Positions 33,788 through 43,138 are shown, counted from the first letter of the stretch. The stretch: DNA of 64,000 nucleotides from Metabacillus rhizolycopersici (GCF_020075705.1 NZ_JAIQUM010000006.1:62001-126000), one strand, 5' to 3'. Notes: generated by a model from the letters alone, not told the origin. A program made the numbers and translations.

Positions 33788-34831
33788 TTGAAGAACTTGA
33801 AGAGTTGGCGAGTAACTGGAATTTTACTAACTGCTATCTTATCGGTCGTTTTATTGGCTGGATGTCAGGAAAAGAAAACTGTAGCGAAAGGAGAAGGGGA
33901 GTATGAAACTCTGAATTTAAAATATGAGGGTAGTGTTGGGACCGTTACTTATCCAGAGTTAGCACAAGATTTAGGATATCTTGATCCTATTAAATTAGAG
34001 TGGATTGGAAATACAATCAGTGGACCAGCGTCGATTCAAAATGCTGCGACGGGCGAAACAGATTTTGGCGGTGCCTTTAACGGCGCAATTGCCAAATTGA
34101 TAGCTAGCGGGGCACCCATTAAATCGGTCATTGGTTATTATGGCAGTGATGAAGATACATTTAGTGGATTTTATGTATTGGATGGCAGTCCGATAAAAGA
34201 TGCTCGAGATTTAATCGGTAAAAAAGTTGGTATGAACACAATGGGAGCACATCATGAATTCGTTTTAAAAGAATATTTATGGAGAAATGGGCTGACTGAA
34301 GAGGAGATAAAGCAAGTGACTTTAGTTGTTGTGCCACCTGTGAATACAGAACAATCACTTCGACAGAAGCAAATTGATGTGGCTGTTTTAGGTGGAATGT
34401 TGCGCGATCGAGCATTGGAAAAAGGGGGAATTAGTAAGCTTTTTAGTGATTATGATTTGTTTGATTCCTTTACAGCAGGGAGTCTAGTCTTTACTGAGAA
34501 ATTTATTAAAGAAAATCCGAATACGGTGAACAAGTTTGTAGAAGCAACAGCAAAAGCCATAGAATGGACCCGGACAACGCCTAGGGAAGAAGTCATTGCT
34601 CGGTTTGAAGCGATTATTGAGAAAAGAGGTCGCAAGGAGGATACAGAAACAATTCGATATTGGAAAAGTCCAGGTATAGCAGAGAAGGGTGGCTTTATTC
34701 AAGAATCAGAATTCCAAGTATGGGTCGACTGGTTAGAGAAAAGTGGGGAGTTTACAGAAGGGCAAGTAAAATTGACTGATTTATATACGAATGAATTTAA
34801 TCCTTATAAAGAAGAGATTGATAAAAAATAA
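33788..34831 (+). CDS. ABC transporter substrate-binding lipoprotein (sulfonate/NitT/TauT type)
   Basis: A protein of about 347 residues. The signal peptide (about 9-24) ends in the lipobox LLAGC, so it is a membrane-anchored lipoprotein in Gram-positives. The body has the SsuA/TauA/NMT1-like periplasmic-binding fold: GTVTYPELAQDLGYLD near the N-terminus, FGGAFNGAIAKLIASGAPIKSVIGY, and DLIGKKVGMNTMGAHHEFVLKEYL. TTG 33788 is preferred because GGAGGGG lies 6 bases upstream; ATG 33773 falls directly on another purine run and would lengthen the n-region. It heads an operon with ATPase, permease and monooxygenase genes. The likely ligand is an organosulfur compound, judged from the neighbours. Confidence 0.85.
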   Translation: MKNLKSWRVTGILLTAILSVVLLAGCQEKKTVAKGEGEYETLNLKYEGSVGTVTYPELAQDLGYLDPIKLEWIGNTISGPASIQNAATGETDFGGAFNGAIAKLIASGAPIKSVIGYYGSDEDTFSGFYVLDGSPIKDARDLIGKKVGMNTMGAHHEFVLKEYLWRNGLTEEEIKQVTLVVVPPVNTEQSLRQKQIDVAVLGGMLRDRALEKGGISKLFSDYDLFDSFTAGSLVFTEKFIKENPNTVNKFVEATAKAIEWTRTTPREEVIARFEAIIEKRGRKEDTETIRYWKSPGIAEKGGFIQESEFQVWVDWLEKSGEFTEGQVKLTDLYTNEFNPYKEEIDKK

Positions 34832-34843
34832 TGAGGTGAGCAT

Positions 34844-35671
34844 ATGACGGACAAAATTCAGTTTGATCATGTAAGTAAGGTTTTTAAAATAAGAGATTCA
34901 GATCAAAGAAAGGGAGCGGTTAAAGAGTTTACGGCCATTAAAAATGTTCATTTTTCCGTAAAAAGTGGCGAGTTTCTGTCATTAGTAGGGCCATCAGGAT
35001 GCGGAAAATCTACGTTGCTTGATCTTTTAGGTGGTTTAACAGAACCAACCTCGGGACAAATTTTACTGGATGGAAAACCGATAGAGGGTCCTGGTTTAGA
35101 TCGCGGGATTGTCTTTCAACAGTATGCGTTGTTTCCTTGGAAAACAGCGAAAGGAAATATTGAGTTTGGTTTGGAGTCAAAAGGGATACCAAAGAAGGAA
35201 CGGTCAGAAATTGCCCGTCACTTTTTATCGCTCGTTGGATTATCAGGATTCGAGGAACGTTATCCGCACGAACTTTCAGGTGGAATGAAGCAACGGGTTG
35301 CTATAGCTCGGAGTTTGGCTTTTGACCCGGACGTTTTATTAATGGATGAGCCGTTCGCTGCATTAGATGCTCAAACACGGGAAACGTTGCAATCAGAATT
35401 GCTTCAAATCTGGGAACAAACAAAAAAGACCATTGTTTTCATTACACATGGAATCGATGAGGCAGTGTATTTAGGACAACGTGTCGCGGTGATGACTTCT
35501 CGCCCAGGAACCATCAAACAAATTATGGATAATCAGCTCCATTCAAGCAGTCAGGAAGAAGATTTACGCTCTACAACAGAATTTGCAAAGGCTCGTCACC
35601 AGATTTGGGATTTGCTTCGTGAAGAAGTAAGTAAAGCTCAAACGTTTGAGAAGAAGGATCAATCTGCTTGA
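34844..35671 (+). CDS. ABC transporter ATPase, SsuB/TauB type
   Basis: A 275-residue importer ATPase. Walker A is [17 protein letters not shown], the Q-loop [11 protein letters not shown], the signature [15 protein letters not shown], Walker [16 protein letters not shown] and the switch [11 protein letters not shown]. The FPW following the Q-loop is typical of the nitrate/sulfonate/taurine subfamily. ATG 34844 lies 12 bases after the lipoprotein gene, with ATGAGGTGAGC as the ribosome site. It pairs with the permease gene 33 bases downstream. Confidence 0.9.
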   Translation: MTDKIQFDHVSKVFKIRDSDQRKGAVKEFTAIKNVHFSVKSGEFLSLVGPSGCGKSTLLDLLGGLTEPTSGQILLDGKPIEGPGLDRGIVFQQYALFPWKTAKGNIEFGLESKGIPKKERSEIARHFLSLVGLSGFEERYPHELSGGMKQRVAIARSLAFDPDVLLMDEPFAALDAQTRETLQSELLQIWEQTKKTIVFITHGIDEAVYLGQRVAVMTSRPGTIKQIMDNQLHSSSQEEDLRSTTEFAKARHQIWDLLREEVSKAQTFEKKDQSA

Positions 35672-35704
35672 AAAATTGAATCATACTTTAAAAGAGGTGA
35701 AAAT

Positions 35705-36535
35705 ATGGCTAGTTTTGATAAATCTGTAACAATTCCCATGCAAACATCGCAAAGAGTTCGTTTTTCTTTTCACTGGACACAAAAGTTTGTGAAACAAACG
35801 GCAGTCATTTTTCTTTTACTCGTGCTCTGGGAGGTAGCTCCTAGAATCGAGTTAGTGGACATAACTTTCTTCCCACCTTTTTCAACAGTAGTAGAAGGTT
35901 GGTGGGGGTTAGTGATTTCAGGTGAATTGTATGCCCATTTCCAAGCAAGTATTATCCGTTCGCTTATTGGATTTGGATTGGCCATCCTCATTGCGATTCC
36001 TTTGGGTCTTGTCATTGGCTGGTATCCGTTCGCAAATGAACTGTTAAACCCAGTGTTAGAGTTGTTTCGAAATACAGCTGCATTGGCTCTATTGCCTGTC
36101 TTTATATTACTTCTAGGTATTGGGGAGACATCCAAAGTTTCCATTGTTTTATTTGCATGTATTTTTCCGATTCTTTTAAATACGATTAACGCCGTTAGAA
36201 ATGTTGATCCATTGCTAATAAAATCAGCCAAATCAATGGGGTTACCATCCTACAAGTTGTTTTATAAAGTCATTTTGCCTGCTTCAATTCCGACTATTTT
36301 TACAGGAATACGTATGGCAGGTACATCCTCTATTCTTGTGTTAATTGCTGCCGAAATGGTTGGAGCCAAGGAAGGGTTGGGCTATTTAATTAATTATGCT
36401 CAGATGAATTTCCAAATCCCTCAAATGTATGCAGGTATAATGACAATTTCTATTTTAGGTTTTGTACTAAATTTTATGTTAGTTTCATTAGAAAGAAAAT
36501 TCTCAAGCTGGAAGACAAATCCTAACGAAAAATAA
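35705..36535 (+). CDS. ABC transporter permease, SsuC/TauC type
   Basis: A 276-residue inner-membrane permease of the BPD-transport superfamily with about six transmembrane helices (first at about 32-48, others between 85 and 265). The EAA coupling loop is VDPLLIKSAKSMGLPSYKLFYKVILPASIPTIFTGIR in outline (AKSMG...LPASIP at about 178-200). It forms the channel with the preceding ATPase and lipoprotein. ATG 35705 follows AAGAGGTGAAAAT. Substrate class is inferred from the linked monooxygenase. Confidence 0.88.
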   Translation: MASFDKSVTIPMQTSQRVRFSFHWTQKFVKQTAVIFLLLVLWEVAPRIELVDITFFPPFSTVVEGWWGLVISGELYAHFQASIIRSLIGFGLAILIAIPLGLVIGWYPFANELLNPVLELFRNTAALALLPVFILLLGIGETSKVSIVLFACIFPILLNTINAVRNVDPLLIKSAKSMGLPSYKLFYKVILPASIPTIFTGIRMAGTSSILVLIAAEMVGAKEGLGYLINYAQMNFQIPQMYAGIMTISILGFVLNFMLVSLERKFSSWKTNPNEK

Positions 36536-36552
36536 AGAAAGAAGGTAATCAA

Positions 36553-37908
36553 ATGACTAAAGTGAAGCAGGAAATGAAATTAGGAGCATTTTTTATGATA
36601 CCGGGGCATCATGTCGCAGCTTGGAGACATCCGAAAGCAGAAGCTCATCATGTGATGACATTTGATTTTATCAAAAGGCTAGCTCAAACAGCTGAGCGTG
36701 GTAAGTTTGATATGATATTTCTTGCGGACGGTTATGCGGTGAGAGCAAAAAATCAAAAGGTATTAGAGCAAACTGTGAATACTTTATTTGAACCATTTAC
36801 ACTTTTATCTGCACTTTCCGCGGTCACGAAGCATGTCGGGCTTGCAGGGACGGTTTCGACTACCTATAATGAGCCATTTAATGTGGCGCGTAAGTTTGCA
36901 TCTCTTGATCATCTGAGTACTGGTCGTGCGGCGTGGAATGTGGTGACATCAAATACGGAAGCGGAGGCGCGCAACTTTAACCAAGATCATCACTTACTTC
37001 ATTCGAAGCGTTATGAACGTGCTGAAGAGTTTGTTGATGTTGTCACGAAACTTTGGGATAGTTGGGAAGATGAAGCTCTAGTTTTTGATAAAGAGTCGTC
37101 GCAATTTGCGGATTCTTCCAAAATACATTCGGTTAATCATAAAGGAGAATGGTTTTCCGTTGAAGGACCGTTAAATGTCTCTCGTCCAGTGCAAGGACAT
37201 CCTGTTGTGATCCAGGCTGGTTCGTCTGAAGCAGGGAAGGAGCTTGCGGCACGTACTGCTGAAGTCATTTTCACCGCTTGGCAAACACTTGAAGAAGCTC
37301 AAGCATTTTATGCCGATGTTAAAGGAAGAATGGCGAAATATGGGCGATCTCCAGATGAGTTGAAAATCATGCCTGGTGTCTTTCCAGTCATTGGTAGAAC
37401 GGAGGAAGAAGCAGAAGAGGATAAGGTGTTGCTTGCGGAGCTCATCCCAGAGGAGGCGGGGATTTCCCTCTTATCAGGAATGATAAGTGTTGATTTATCA
37501 GACTACCCAATGGATGGGCCATTACCGGATCTGCTCGAATTGGATCAGGTAAACGGTGGGAAGAGTCGCTTCAAGTTATTGAAGGATCTTGCTGATCGCG
37601 AAGGGTTGACGATTCGTAAATTGTATCAATGGATTGCTGGTGCTCGTGGGCATAGAGAAATTAAAGGTACCCCTGAGCAAATTGCGGATCAGATGCAGGA
37701 ATGGTTTGAAAATGAGGCAGCAGATGGATTCAATATAATGCCTCCTTATTTACCAGGTGGCTTGGATGATTTCGTTGACCAGGTCATTCCAGTGCTACAA
37801 CAACGTGGATTGTTCCGTACAGAGTACACTGGTAGCACCTTACGCGAGAATTTAGGATTGAAACGACCAGCGAACACTCTAATTAATAAAGTAAAAGAAA
37901 CAATTTAA
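36553..37908 (+). CDS. NtaA/SnaA/DszA-type FMN-dependent monooxygenase
   Basis: A 451-residue luciferase-like (LLM-class) monooxygenase of the nitrilotriacetate/DszA subgroup. It needs reduced FMN from a separate reductase and oxidatively cleaves C-S or C-N bonds. Signatures are FLADGYAVRAK near residue 56, GLAGTVSTTYNEPFNVARKFASLDHLS (about 96-122), AAWNVVTSNTEAEARNF, and GHPVVIQAGSSEAGKELAA (about 214-232). The last gene of the sulfur transporter operon, 17 bases after the permease, so it presumably desulfurises the imported compound. No flavin reductase is in the operon. Near relatives act on dimethylsulfone, dibenzothiophene sulfone or similar; the substrate here is unknown. Confidence 0.87.
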   Translation: MTKVKQEMKLGAFFMIPGHHVAAWRHPKAEAHHVMTFDFIKRLAQTAERGKFDMIFLADGYAVRAKNQKVLEQTVNTLFEPFTLLSALSAVTKHVGLAGTVSTTYNEPFNVARKFASLDHLSTGRAAWNVVTSNTEAEARNFNQDHHLLHSKRYERAEEFVDVVTKLWDSWEDEALVFDKESSQFADSSKIHSVNHKGEWFSVEGPLNVSRPVQGHPVVIQAGSSEAGKELAARTAEVIFTAWQTLEEAQAFYADVKGRMAKYGRSPDELKIMPGVFPVIGRTEEEAEEDKVLLAELIPEEAGISLLSGMISVDLSDYPMDGPLPDLLELDQVNGGKSRFKLLKDLADREGLTIRKLYQWIAGARGHREIKGTPEQIADQMQEWFENEAADGFNIMPPYLPGGLDDFVDQVIPVLQQRGLFRTEYTGSTLRENLGLKRPANTLINKVKETI

Positions 37909-38105
37909 ACAATGGGTTTTGTATTTAAATCTATTAAGTAGATTACAAGTTAGTTTAAAGAATATCATATTAAACTCGTACAATAGTTCAAGAGTGAGTC
38001 CCCCAATAAGTGATAAAGCTCGCCTCGATAAATAAGATTTTATCTGTAAACAAACTTTTTAAAAATGTAAATGAATTGTAACAATTCAAACGGTCATAAA
38101 GGTGG

Positions 38106-38111
38106 TATAAT
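38106..38111 (+). promoter_or_regulatory. Extended -10 for the 52-aa gene
   Basis: TATAAT preceded by TGG gives TGnTATAAT. It lies 95 bases before the start codon; no strong -35 is seen. Confidence 0.4.
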
Positions 38112-38205
38112 CATCCGTGTTAGCAATAACAATATTCCTACTAGTTGCAACTTTGACTAAAAATAGGGATATAAAATTATCATTCAATTGGGGGAGACTT
38201 ATTTA

Positions 38206-38364
38206 ATGTGGGTAATTACTGTCTATTCGGAAGGAAATGCTAAAATGTTTGAATTTGATACGGAAAAGGAAGCAAGAATGGCTTTCGAGAATATTCAAGG
38301 TTGTAAGATTCTTTCTGAGGTTGTCTACTTTAATGATCCTTGTTTTTCTTTAGTTGCTGGTTAA
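38206..38364 (+). CDS. Small hypothetical protein (52 aa)
   Basis: A 52-residue protein opening MWVITVYSEGNAKMFEFDTEKEA and closing SLVAG, with one predicted beta-alpha-beta unit. GGGGGAG lies 9 bases before ATG 38206, and codon use is normal. The pattern of a short strand, then F-x-F-x-T-x-x-E-A, recurs in small uncharacterised Bacillaceae proteins as far as I recall, but I cannot name the family. A hairpin at 38467 may terminate the transcript. Confidence 0.6.
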   Translation: MWVITVYSEGNAKMFEFDTEKEARMAFENIQGCKILSEVVYFNDPCFSLVAG

Positions 38365-38739
38365 GTTCTTCTTTATGATAATCAAGGATTAATAGGGCTG
38401 AAACCAAGAAGTAAACTTTTACCCAAATATTAAACAGTCTAAAAGAATCCATTTAGCACTCATTCGATGACTTCGGTTTTTGTTCCGGAGTCATTTTATT
38501 TTCTTTGATATCGTTGGTGATCATTACATCAAGAATGAATCGATCATTCATCTTATTAGCTCTTCAAGTGTTCTTTCCTTTTTATCTCCTCCATTTTTAT
38601 AAACTTTCTCCTTTGCAAGAAATAAAAATATAAAAGAGATTTTCATCTTATCTTAGAATTTATCAAAAAAACACAGTTTAATCATTTAAATTACCAAATA
38701 AAATTAGAAAAAACCCCAGTTCTAGTGGAACGGGGTTTT
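38365..38739. other. Intergenic region downstream of the 52-aa gene
   Basis: Contains a terminator-like hairpin at 38467-38500 and, near 38711-38741, CCCCAGTTCTAGTGGAACGGGG with flanking A and T runs, which serves the XRE gene on the reverse strand. Nothing else is recognised. Confidence 0.55.
38467..38500 (+). terminator. Intrinsic terminator
   Basis: ATGACTTCGG pairs with CCGGAGTCAT (one wobble), followed by TTTATTTT. Confidence 0.7.
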
Positions 38740-38741
38740 TT
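38711..38741 (-). terminator. Terminator of the XRE-cupin gene
   Basis: On the reverse strand CCCCGTTCCA pairs with TAGAACTGGGG-like sequence (CCCC-GTTC / GAAC-T-GGGG with a small bulge), followed by TTTTTTC. It directly abuts the gene's stop codon. Confidence 0.65.
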
Positions 38742-39294
38742 AAGTTGGATAATATAAGATCATACTTAATCGAGCTAATGTTTCCCCTGAGTTATGATAG
38801 GTATGTGGTCTGTCAGCTTTGAATTTGATAGAATCACCATTTTTAAGTGTATATTCATTATTATTTACACTTACAGTTAGTTCACCTTCAAAAACAGTTA
38901 TGAACTCTTCAGTTCCTTCTCTGTGCGAATCAGAACTTAGGATTCCACTTTTTTCTATCTCGACTGAATAAACTTCAAAACGCTTATTATCTTCAAAGGG
39001 AAAGTAGGGATAGACTCGATATTTCCCATTGTCTTCAGATAATGTTTGAATTTCATTTCTTAAAACAACTATTGTATCCGGCTGCGGATTATTTATTAAT
39101 GAAGTAAAAGAAATCTTTAATCCATTGGCTATTTTCCAAATAGTTGTAATTGTAGGACTCGATTCCCCTCTTTCAATTTGGCCTATCATCGTTTTACTTA
39201 CCCCAGTTAATTCTGCAACCTTTTCAAGACTTAATTTCTTACTTTCTCTTAAGGCCTTTAAATTCTTTGCAATAATAAGATTGATTTCCTCCAT
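38740..39294 (-). CDS. XRE-family regulator with C-terminal cupin
   Basis: A 184-residue protein. The N-terminal helix-turn-helix (about 6-60) reads LSLEKVAELTGVSKTMIGQIERGESSPTITTIWKIA, and a single cupin_2 domain follows (about 105-175) with EEFITVFEGELTV, GDSIKFKADRPHTYHN. Such MerR-unlike, Xre-cupin proteins sense a small metabolite and often repress a neighbouring transporter. ATG 39294 is chosen because GAGGGGTG lies 5 bases upstream; an upstream ATG at 39309 would precede that site. It diverges from the LysE exporter with overlapping promoters and a perfect inverted repeat, so it very likely controls that gene and itself. Confidence 0.85.
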   Translation of the reverse strand: MEEINLIIAKNLKALRESKKLSLEKVAELTGVSKTMIGQIERGESSPTITTIWKIANGLKISFTSLINNPQPDTIVVLRNEIQTLSEDNGKYRVYPYFPFEDNKRFEVYSVEIEKSGILSSDSHREGTEEFITVFEGELTVSVNNNEYTLKNGDSIKFKADRPHTYHNSGETLARLSMILYYPT

Positions 39295-39315
39295 AAACAC
39301 ACCCCTCATTTACAA

Positions 39316-39357
39316 TATAACGTCTGTATTGTACAATAAAAAGTAAGACGTTATAAT
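39316..39357. promoter_or_regulatory. Divergent promoter with perfect 10-bp inverted repeat
   Basis: TATAACGTCT (39316-39325) and AGACGTTATA (39346-39355) are perfect inverted copies 30 bp apart. On the forward strand TTGTAC (39329-39334) and TATAAT (39352-39357) with 17-base spacing form the LysE promoter; the right arm of the repeat overlaps its -10. This is the expected operator of the XRE-cupin regulator. Confidence 0.75.
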
Positions 39358-39403
39358 GCTCTTTTTAGTCATTATAACATACATAAAAGTGGGGGAGTCC
39401 ATC

Positions 39404-39988
39404 ATGCCTTTATTATCGTTTTTGCTATATGTTTTTGTTACAAGTTTTACACCAGGTCCCAATAATATTATGGCAATGTTATTTGCTAATAAATACGGGT
39501 TAAAAAAGACAATTAGATTTTGTTTAGGAGTAGGTGCAGGTTTCTTTGTAATAATGTTATTGTGTAGTTATTTTAATCTATTGCTTGAAGATTTCATTCC
39601 AAAAATAGAATTTATTATGACTATCCTAGGTACAATCTATATGTTGTATCTGGCTATGAAAATTATTACTAGTAAAAATATTGATAAGGACAATAGTAGG
39701 GACAAGAATAACAGTTTTTTAACAGGTATGCTTTTACAATTCATAAATCCGAAAGGTATATTATATGGAATAACTGCGATATCAACCTTCATCCTTCCGT
39801 ATCACACTTCGAATTTCAGCTTACTATTTTATTCATTATTTCTGGCTTTTGTTGGTTTTTTGAGTACTTTTTGTTGGAGTCTATTTGGTTCGACTTTTCA
39901 GACGTTCTTATCAACGTATAGAAGTCAGTTTAATGTAATTATGGCTTTGTTATTAGTATATAGTGCAATTTCGATTCTTGTAGAATAA
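39404..39988 (+). CDS. LysE/RhtB family amino-acid exporter
   Basis: A 194-residue membrane protein with about six hydrophobic spans and the LysE N-terminal signature FVTSFTPGPNNIMAM at about 9-23. FLTGMLLQFINPKGILY follows in the middle and SAISIL at the end. These proteins export amino acids or analogues by proton exchange. ATG 39404 has GGGGGAG 7 bases upstream; earlier in-frame codons lack a ribosome site. Controlled by the divergent XRE-cupin regulator by position. Confidence 0.87.
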   Translation: MPLLSFLLYVFVTSFTPGPNNIMAMLFANKYGLKKTIRFCLGVGAGFFVIMLLCSYFNLLLEDFIPKIEFIMTILGTIYMLYLAMKIITSKNIDKDNSRDKNNSFLTGMLLQFINPKGILYGITAISTFILPYHTSNFSLLFYSLFLAFVGFLSTFCWSLFGSTFQTFLSTYRSQFNVIMALLLVYSAISILVE

Positions 39989-40311
39989 AACAGGCTTCTT
40001 GTTAAACTACCATGAAGATAAACTTTAGTAACTTAGGGAAAAAGGCAATACTAAAGGAGATGTATCTTATTCATTACCTTTTAAGATGATGGAAATAAGG
40101 AGAGAAAAATGAGATTATTAGATCAATGAATGGAAAACTCGAAGTATTGGCTTCGTTGTGAAATGGGACTTATCTAATTAGAAGGCAAAGAATATTTCCT
40201 TGAGATGCAGAATAGAGTAACTTTTATACTTAACTTTATGACCGATAAAAATGATGACATTTTGATTGTCGCTGTGGACGAAACCAATAGATAACGCAGG
40301 AGGTATTTTTA
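39989..40311. other. Gene-free stretch with possible gene remnants
   Basis: Several ribosome-site-like words and short broken frames, including an 18-codon frame [18 protein letters not shown] ending at TAA just before the next gene. It looks like the debris of a lost gene, but no family can be named. Confidence 0.35.
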
Positions 40312-41367
40312 GTGGAAATAGGTGTAAGTACGTTTGTAGAAACAACACCGGATGTTGAAACCGGTGAGGTGATCAGTCATGCACAACGAATACGTGAAGT
40401 TATTGAGGAAATTGTACTGGCTGATCAGGTAGGATTAGATGTTTTTGGTGTGGGAGAACATCATCGCAAAGATTATGCGGCGTCTTCTCCAGCCGTTATA
40501 CTGGCTGCAGCTGCATCACAGACGAAACGGATAAGACTGACAAGTGCGGTTACGGTGCTTTCTTCTGCTGATCCAGTACGAGTGTTTCAGGATTTTTCTA
40601 CGCTCGACGGAATCTCGAATGGTCGAGCAGAGATCATGGCTGGTCGGGGATCTTTTATTGAATCCTTTCCGTTGTTTGGACAGGATTTAAAAGACTACGA
40701 TGAGTTGTTTGAAGAGAAACTGGAGTTGTTGTTAAAAATACGAGAGTCTGAGAATGTGACCTGGAAAGGCGGGCACCGGCCAGCCATTCAAAATCGTGGT
40801 GTGTATCCGCGACCAGAACAAAATCCTTTACCCGTTTGGATTGGCAGTGGCGGTAATTCTGATTCAGTGATCAGAGCAGGCCTCCTTGGACTTCCGCTCG
40901 TTCTAGCGATTATCGGTGGTAGCCCACTACAATTTGAGCCGCTCGTGCAGCTTTATAAGAAAGCAGTCAATCACGCAGGCCACGATATTACGAAATTACC
41001 AGTTGCTTCGCATTCGCATGGTTTCGTTGCAGAGACTACGCAAATAGCTGCAGACAAATTTTTCCCATCGACCCAACAAGCAATGAACACGCTAGGACGT
41101 GAGCGTGGGTGGGGGCAATATACCCGTTCAAGTTTTGATGCAGCCCGTAGCTTTGAGGGCGCATTGTACGTCGGCGATCCGAAGACAGTTGCTGAGAAAA
41201 TCATTCACCTTCGTAAGAATGTAGGCATAACACGCTTTATGCTGCACGTACCGGTCGGCACAATGCCTCATGATGATGTGATGAAAGCCATTGAACTGTT
41301 AGGAAAAGAAGTAGCACCAATGGTCCGAGAGGAAATTTCCAGATGGGAAGAAGAGAGCAAAGGATAG
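40312..41367 (+). CDS. LLM class flavin-dependent oxidoreductase
   Basis: A 351-residue luciferase-like oxidoreductase. [35 protein letters not shown] in outline marks the first barrel strands (EHH at about 49-51). [38 protein letters not shown] is the conserved flavin-binding region. [20 protein letters not shown] follows (about 175-194). It uses reduced flavin to oxygenate an unknown substrate. This subgroup is common as an isolated gene in bacilli. GTG 40312 follows GCAGGAGGT by the usual distance. It is separated from the sulfur operon by 2.4 kb, so a shared pathway is only a possibility. Confidence 0.83.
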   Translation: MEIGVSTFVETTPDVETGEVISHAQRIREVIEEIVLADQVGLDVFGVGEHHRKDYAASSPAVILAAAASQTKRIRLTSAVTVLSSADPVRVFQDFSTLDGISNGRAEIMAGRGSFIESFPLFGQDLKDYDELFEEKLELLLKIRESENVTWKGGHRPAIQNRGVYPRPEQNPLPVWIGSGGNSDSVIRAGLLGLPLVLAIIGGSPLQFEPLVQLYKKAVNHAGHDITKLPVASHSHGFVAETTQIAADKFFPSTQQAMNTLGRERGWGQYTRSSFDAARSFEGALYVGDPKTVAEKIIHLRKNVGITRFMLHVPVGTMPHDDVMKAIELLGKEVAPMVREEISRWEEESKG

Positions 41368-41912
41368 TAGAAAGCAAAAGATTAAATGAGCGATAGGATG
41401 ATGTGGGATGGAGGATTTTTGAAGCTGTTACTGGGGTAAATAGTGAATTTCCGCTAAGATAGATGGTGTTTAACATTTATTTATAATTTAATTTTTATAG
41501 GTGCTAAATAATAAAATGACGTGTAGGTTACTGCATGTCATTTTGTTATTTTATGGGGGATTTTCTAGCTTCTTTTGATTAAGGTGATATTTGTTAATTT
41601 TTATAAAATCAATGCACTATGGTTAATCACCCAAGGAGTTCAATTGTGCCCGAGAACCAGTAAAAAAAGCGAATACGGTAACGGAAAGGCTCCTAATGCT
41701 CCCATGGATCAGTTAAAAAGAAAACTCAGGTAACGAAAAGCTTCCGAAAGTCCCCTAGTGCGGTTCGCCGACACTACACTGATATCTAAACGCCAATACT
41801 TTCTTCATTAATATGTCAGTGGACATCGATATGGTTTCTTTCATTGAGGTTAGTAATATCGCAGTGTATACTTAACTAGTAAACTCTTTCTACAAGAATA
41901 GGGGGAATAGTA
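41368..41912. other. Intergenic region with terminator and a degenerate repeat
   Basis: Holds the terminator at 41506-41551. Around 41655-41755 two copies of a diverged unit of about 50 bases are visible (CCAGTAAAAAAAG...GGTAACGGAAAGGCTCC and TCAGTTAAAAAGA...GGTAACGAAAAGCTTCC). No gene is supported. Confidence 0.45.
41506..41551 (+). terminator. Hairpin terminator after the LLM gene
   Basis: AAATAATAAAATGAC pairs with GTCATTTTGTTATTT (one wobble), with a 16-base loop. The tail is short, so strength is uncertain. Confidence 0.6.
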
Positions 41913-42776
41913 GTGGGATTGACACCAAAGGCGATTTTTTTAGATATGGATGGGACAATATTAAATCATCAAAATAAGGTGAGTATTCGTACAAAAGAAA
42001 TTATTGATAACTTACGAAACGAGGGTATATTCGTTTTTATAGCTACAGGTAGAGCTGTTGAGGAAATAGCGGGGTTAGTGCCTGAAGGCTTTCAAGTAGA
42101 TGGGGTAATTACTTCAAATGGTATGGCGGGTTATGTAGGGAATAAAGAAGTATTTAAACATTCACTAGAGCTTGAATTGGTGGAAACCATTATTGAAAAG
42201 GCAAGAGAAAACAAAGTGTACTATGAGCTTTTTCCATATGGAACATCACGAGTTATATTAAATCAAGATAAACAATATGTAGAAAATGAAATTAGAGATC
42301 CAAAGCCAGACGGTGTTGAGATGAATGAGTGGCTTTCACGTAAAGATGCACTGAAAGGAAAAATTGCGTGGATCGATAATATCGAGGGTAATGAATTTTC
42401 AAAGTTTTATTTTTTTGCTAGAACAAAAGAACATATAAATAGATGGAAAGCCGAGCTTGAACAATTAAAGCAAGAAAAGGACTTCACTACCTCTACATCA
42501 TCTGATATTAATGTTGAAGTGATGGTTGCGAACGTGAACAAAGCAACAGGGATCAAACAGATGCTAAAGTATTTTAATTTGTCTGAGGAGGAAACTCTGG
42601 CAATTGGTGATAGTAATAATGATATACAAATGTTACAGTTTGTTAGTCATGCCGTGGCAATGAAAAATGCATCAGATCACATTAAAGATATCGCCGATGA
42701 CATAACGGAACTCACTTGTGATGAAGACGGGGTATACCATTATCTTAAATCGAACATTTTGGCAGTGAAAATTTAG
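41913..42776 (+). CDS. Cof-type HAD family phosphatase
   Basis: A 287-residue HAD hydrolase of the Cof/YwpJ (IIB) class. Motif I is FLDMDGTIL (Asp10 nucleophile and Asp12), motif II ATGRA, and motif III/IV lies at GDSNNDIQML, with a preceding Lys. A C2B cap domain (about 85-200) sits between motifs II and III. These cytosolic enzymes dephosphorylate sugar phosphates, FMN or pyridoxal phosphate; the substrate is not predictable. GTG 41913 follows TAGGGGGAATAGTA. A terminator follows at once. Confidence 0.88.
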   Translation: MGLTPKAIFLDMDGTILNHQNKVSIRTKEIIDNLRNEGIFVFIATGRAVEEIAGLVPEGFQVDGVITSNGMAGYVGNKEVFKHSLELELVETIIEKARENKVYYELFPYGTSRVILNQDKQYVENEIRDPKPDGVEMNEWLSRKDALKGKIAWIDNIEGNEFSKFYFFARTKEHINRWKAELEQLKQEKDFTTSTSSDINVEVMVANVNKATGIKQMLKYFNLSEEETLAIGDSNNDIQMLQFVSHAVAMKNASDHIKDIADDITELTCDEDGVYHYLKSNILAVKI

Positions 42777-42810
42777 CCGTACAAAATTCAATTTAACAAA
42801 AGCTAATAAT

Positions 42811-42846
42811 AACCTCGATGGATTCAGCCATTCGAGGTTTTTTTCA
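42811..42846 (+). terminator. Intrinsic terminator after HAD gene
   Basis: AACCTCGA / TCGAGGTT with an inner TGG/CCA pairing, followed by seven T. Confidence 0.88.
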
Positions 42847-42957
42847 TGACAAAACAAACAAATTCGGGTCGGATATAATTCGCTATCCAAGATTCCTAAC
42901 GATGATTCTACAAGGGTTTAACAGTGAAGACAATCCAACATTGACAGTTTATTTTAT

Positions 42958-42983
42958 TGAAACTTTATGTTATACAATCCGTA
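42958..42983 (+). promoter_or_regulatory. Sigma-W promoter of the psp operon
   Basis: TGAAAC (42958-42963), a 16-base spacer, then CGTA (42980-42983) match the B. subtilis sigma-W consensus exactly. The B. subtilis pspA operon is also a sigma-W target, which supports the call. Confidence 0.85.
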
Positions 42984-43138
42984 TTAGTAATGAATTGAAA
43001 TTATTTCGTTAGGCTTACAGTATTAAGGAATGTAGTAGCGCTTAATTTTGTGAAACTACGCGATTGGTAGTTCCTTTAGAGATTGGATGATTCCAATGTG
43101 GTTAACTGCCTATAAATGTCGAAGAAAGGATTGGCTCG

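Larger units (their letters stand above)
42777..43138. other. Intergenic region with terminator and sigma-W promoter
   Basis: Contains a terminator at 42811-42846 and the sigma-W promoter at 42958-42983, followed by about 150 bases of pspA leader. A 64-codon frame at 42818-43012 runs across the terminator and promoter and is rejected. Confidence 0.7.

Noticed and set aside
33560..33790. Possible S-box (SAM-I) or T-box riboswitch before the sulfur operon
   Set aside because: The conserved S-box core (GGCCCGATGAAACCCGGCAACC-like) and the T-box AGGGTGGNACCGCG are absent; the leader holds the different hairpin described in the findings.
42818..43012. 64-codon forward frame between HAD and pspA genes
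   Set aside because: It begins within the HAD terminator stem and runs across the sigma-W promoter; no ribosome site.
43050..43075. A second sigma-W promoter nearer to pspA (TGAAAC at 43050)
   Set aside because: No CGTA/CGTC 16 bases downstream, whereas the site at 42958 is exact.
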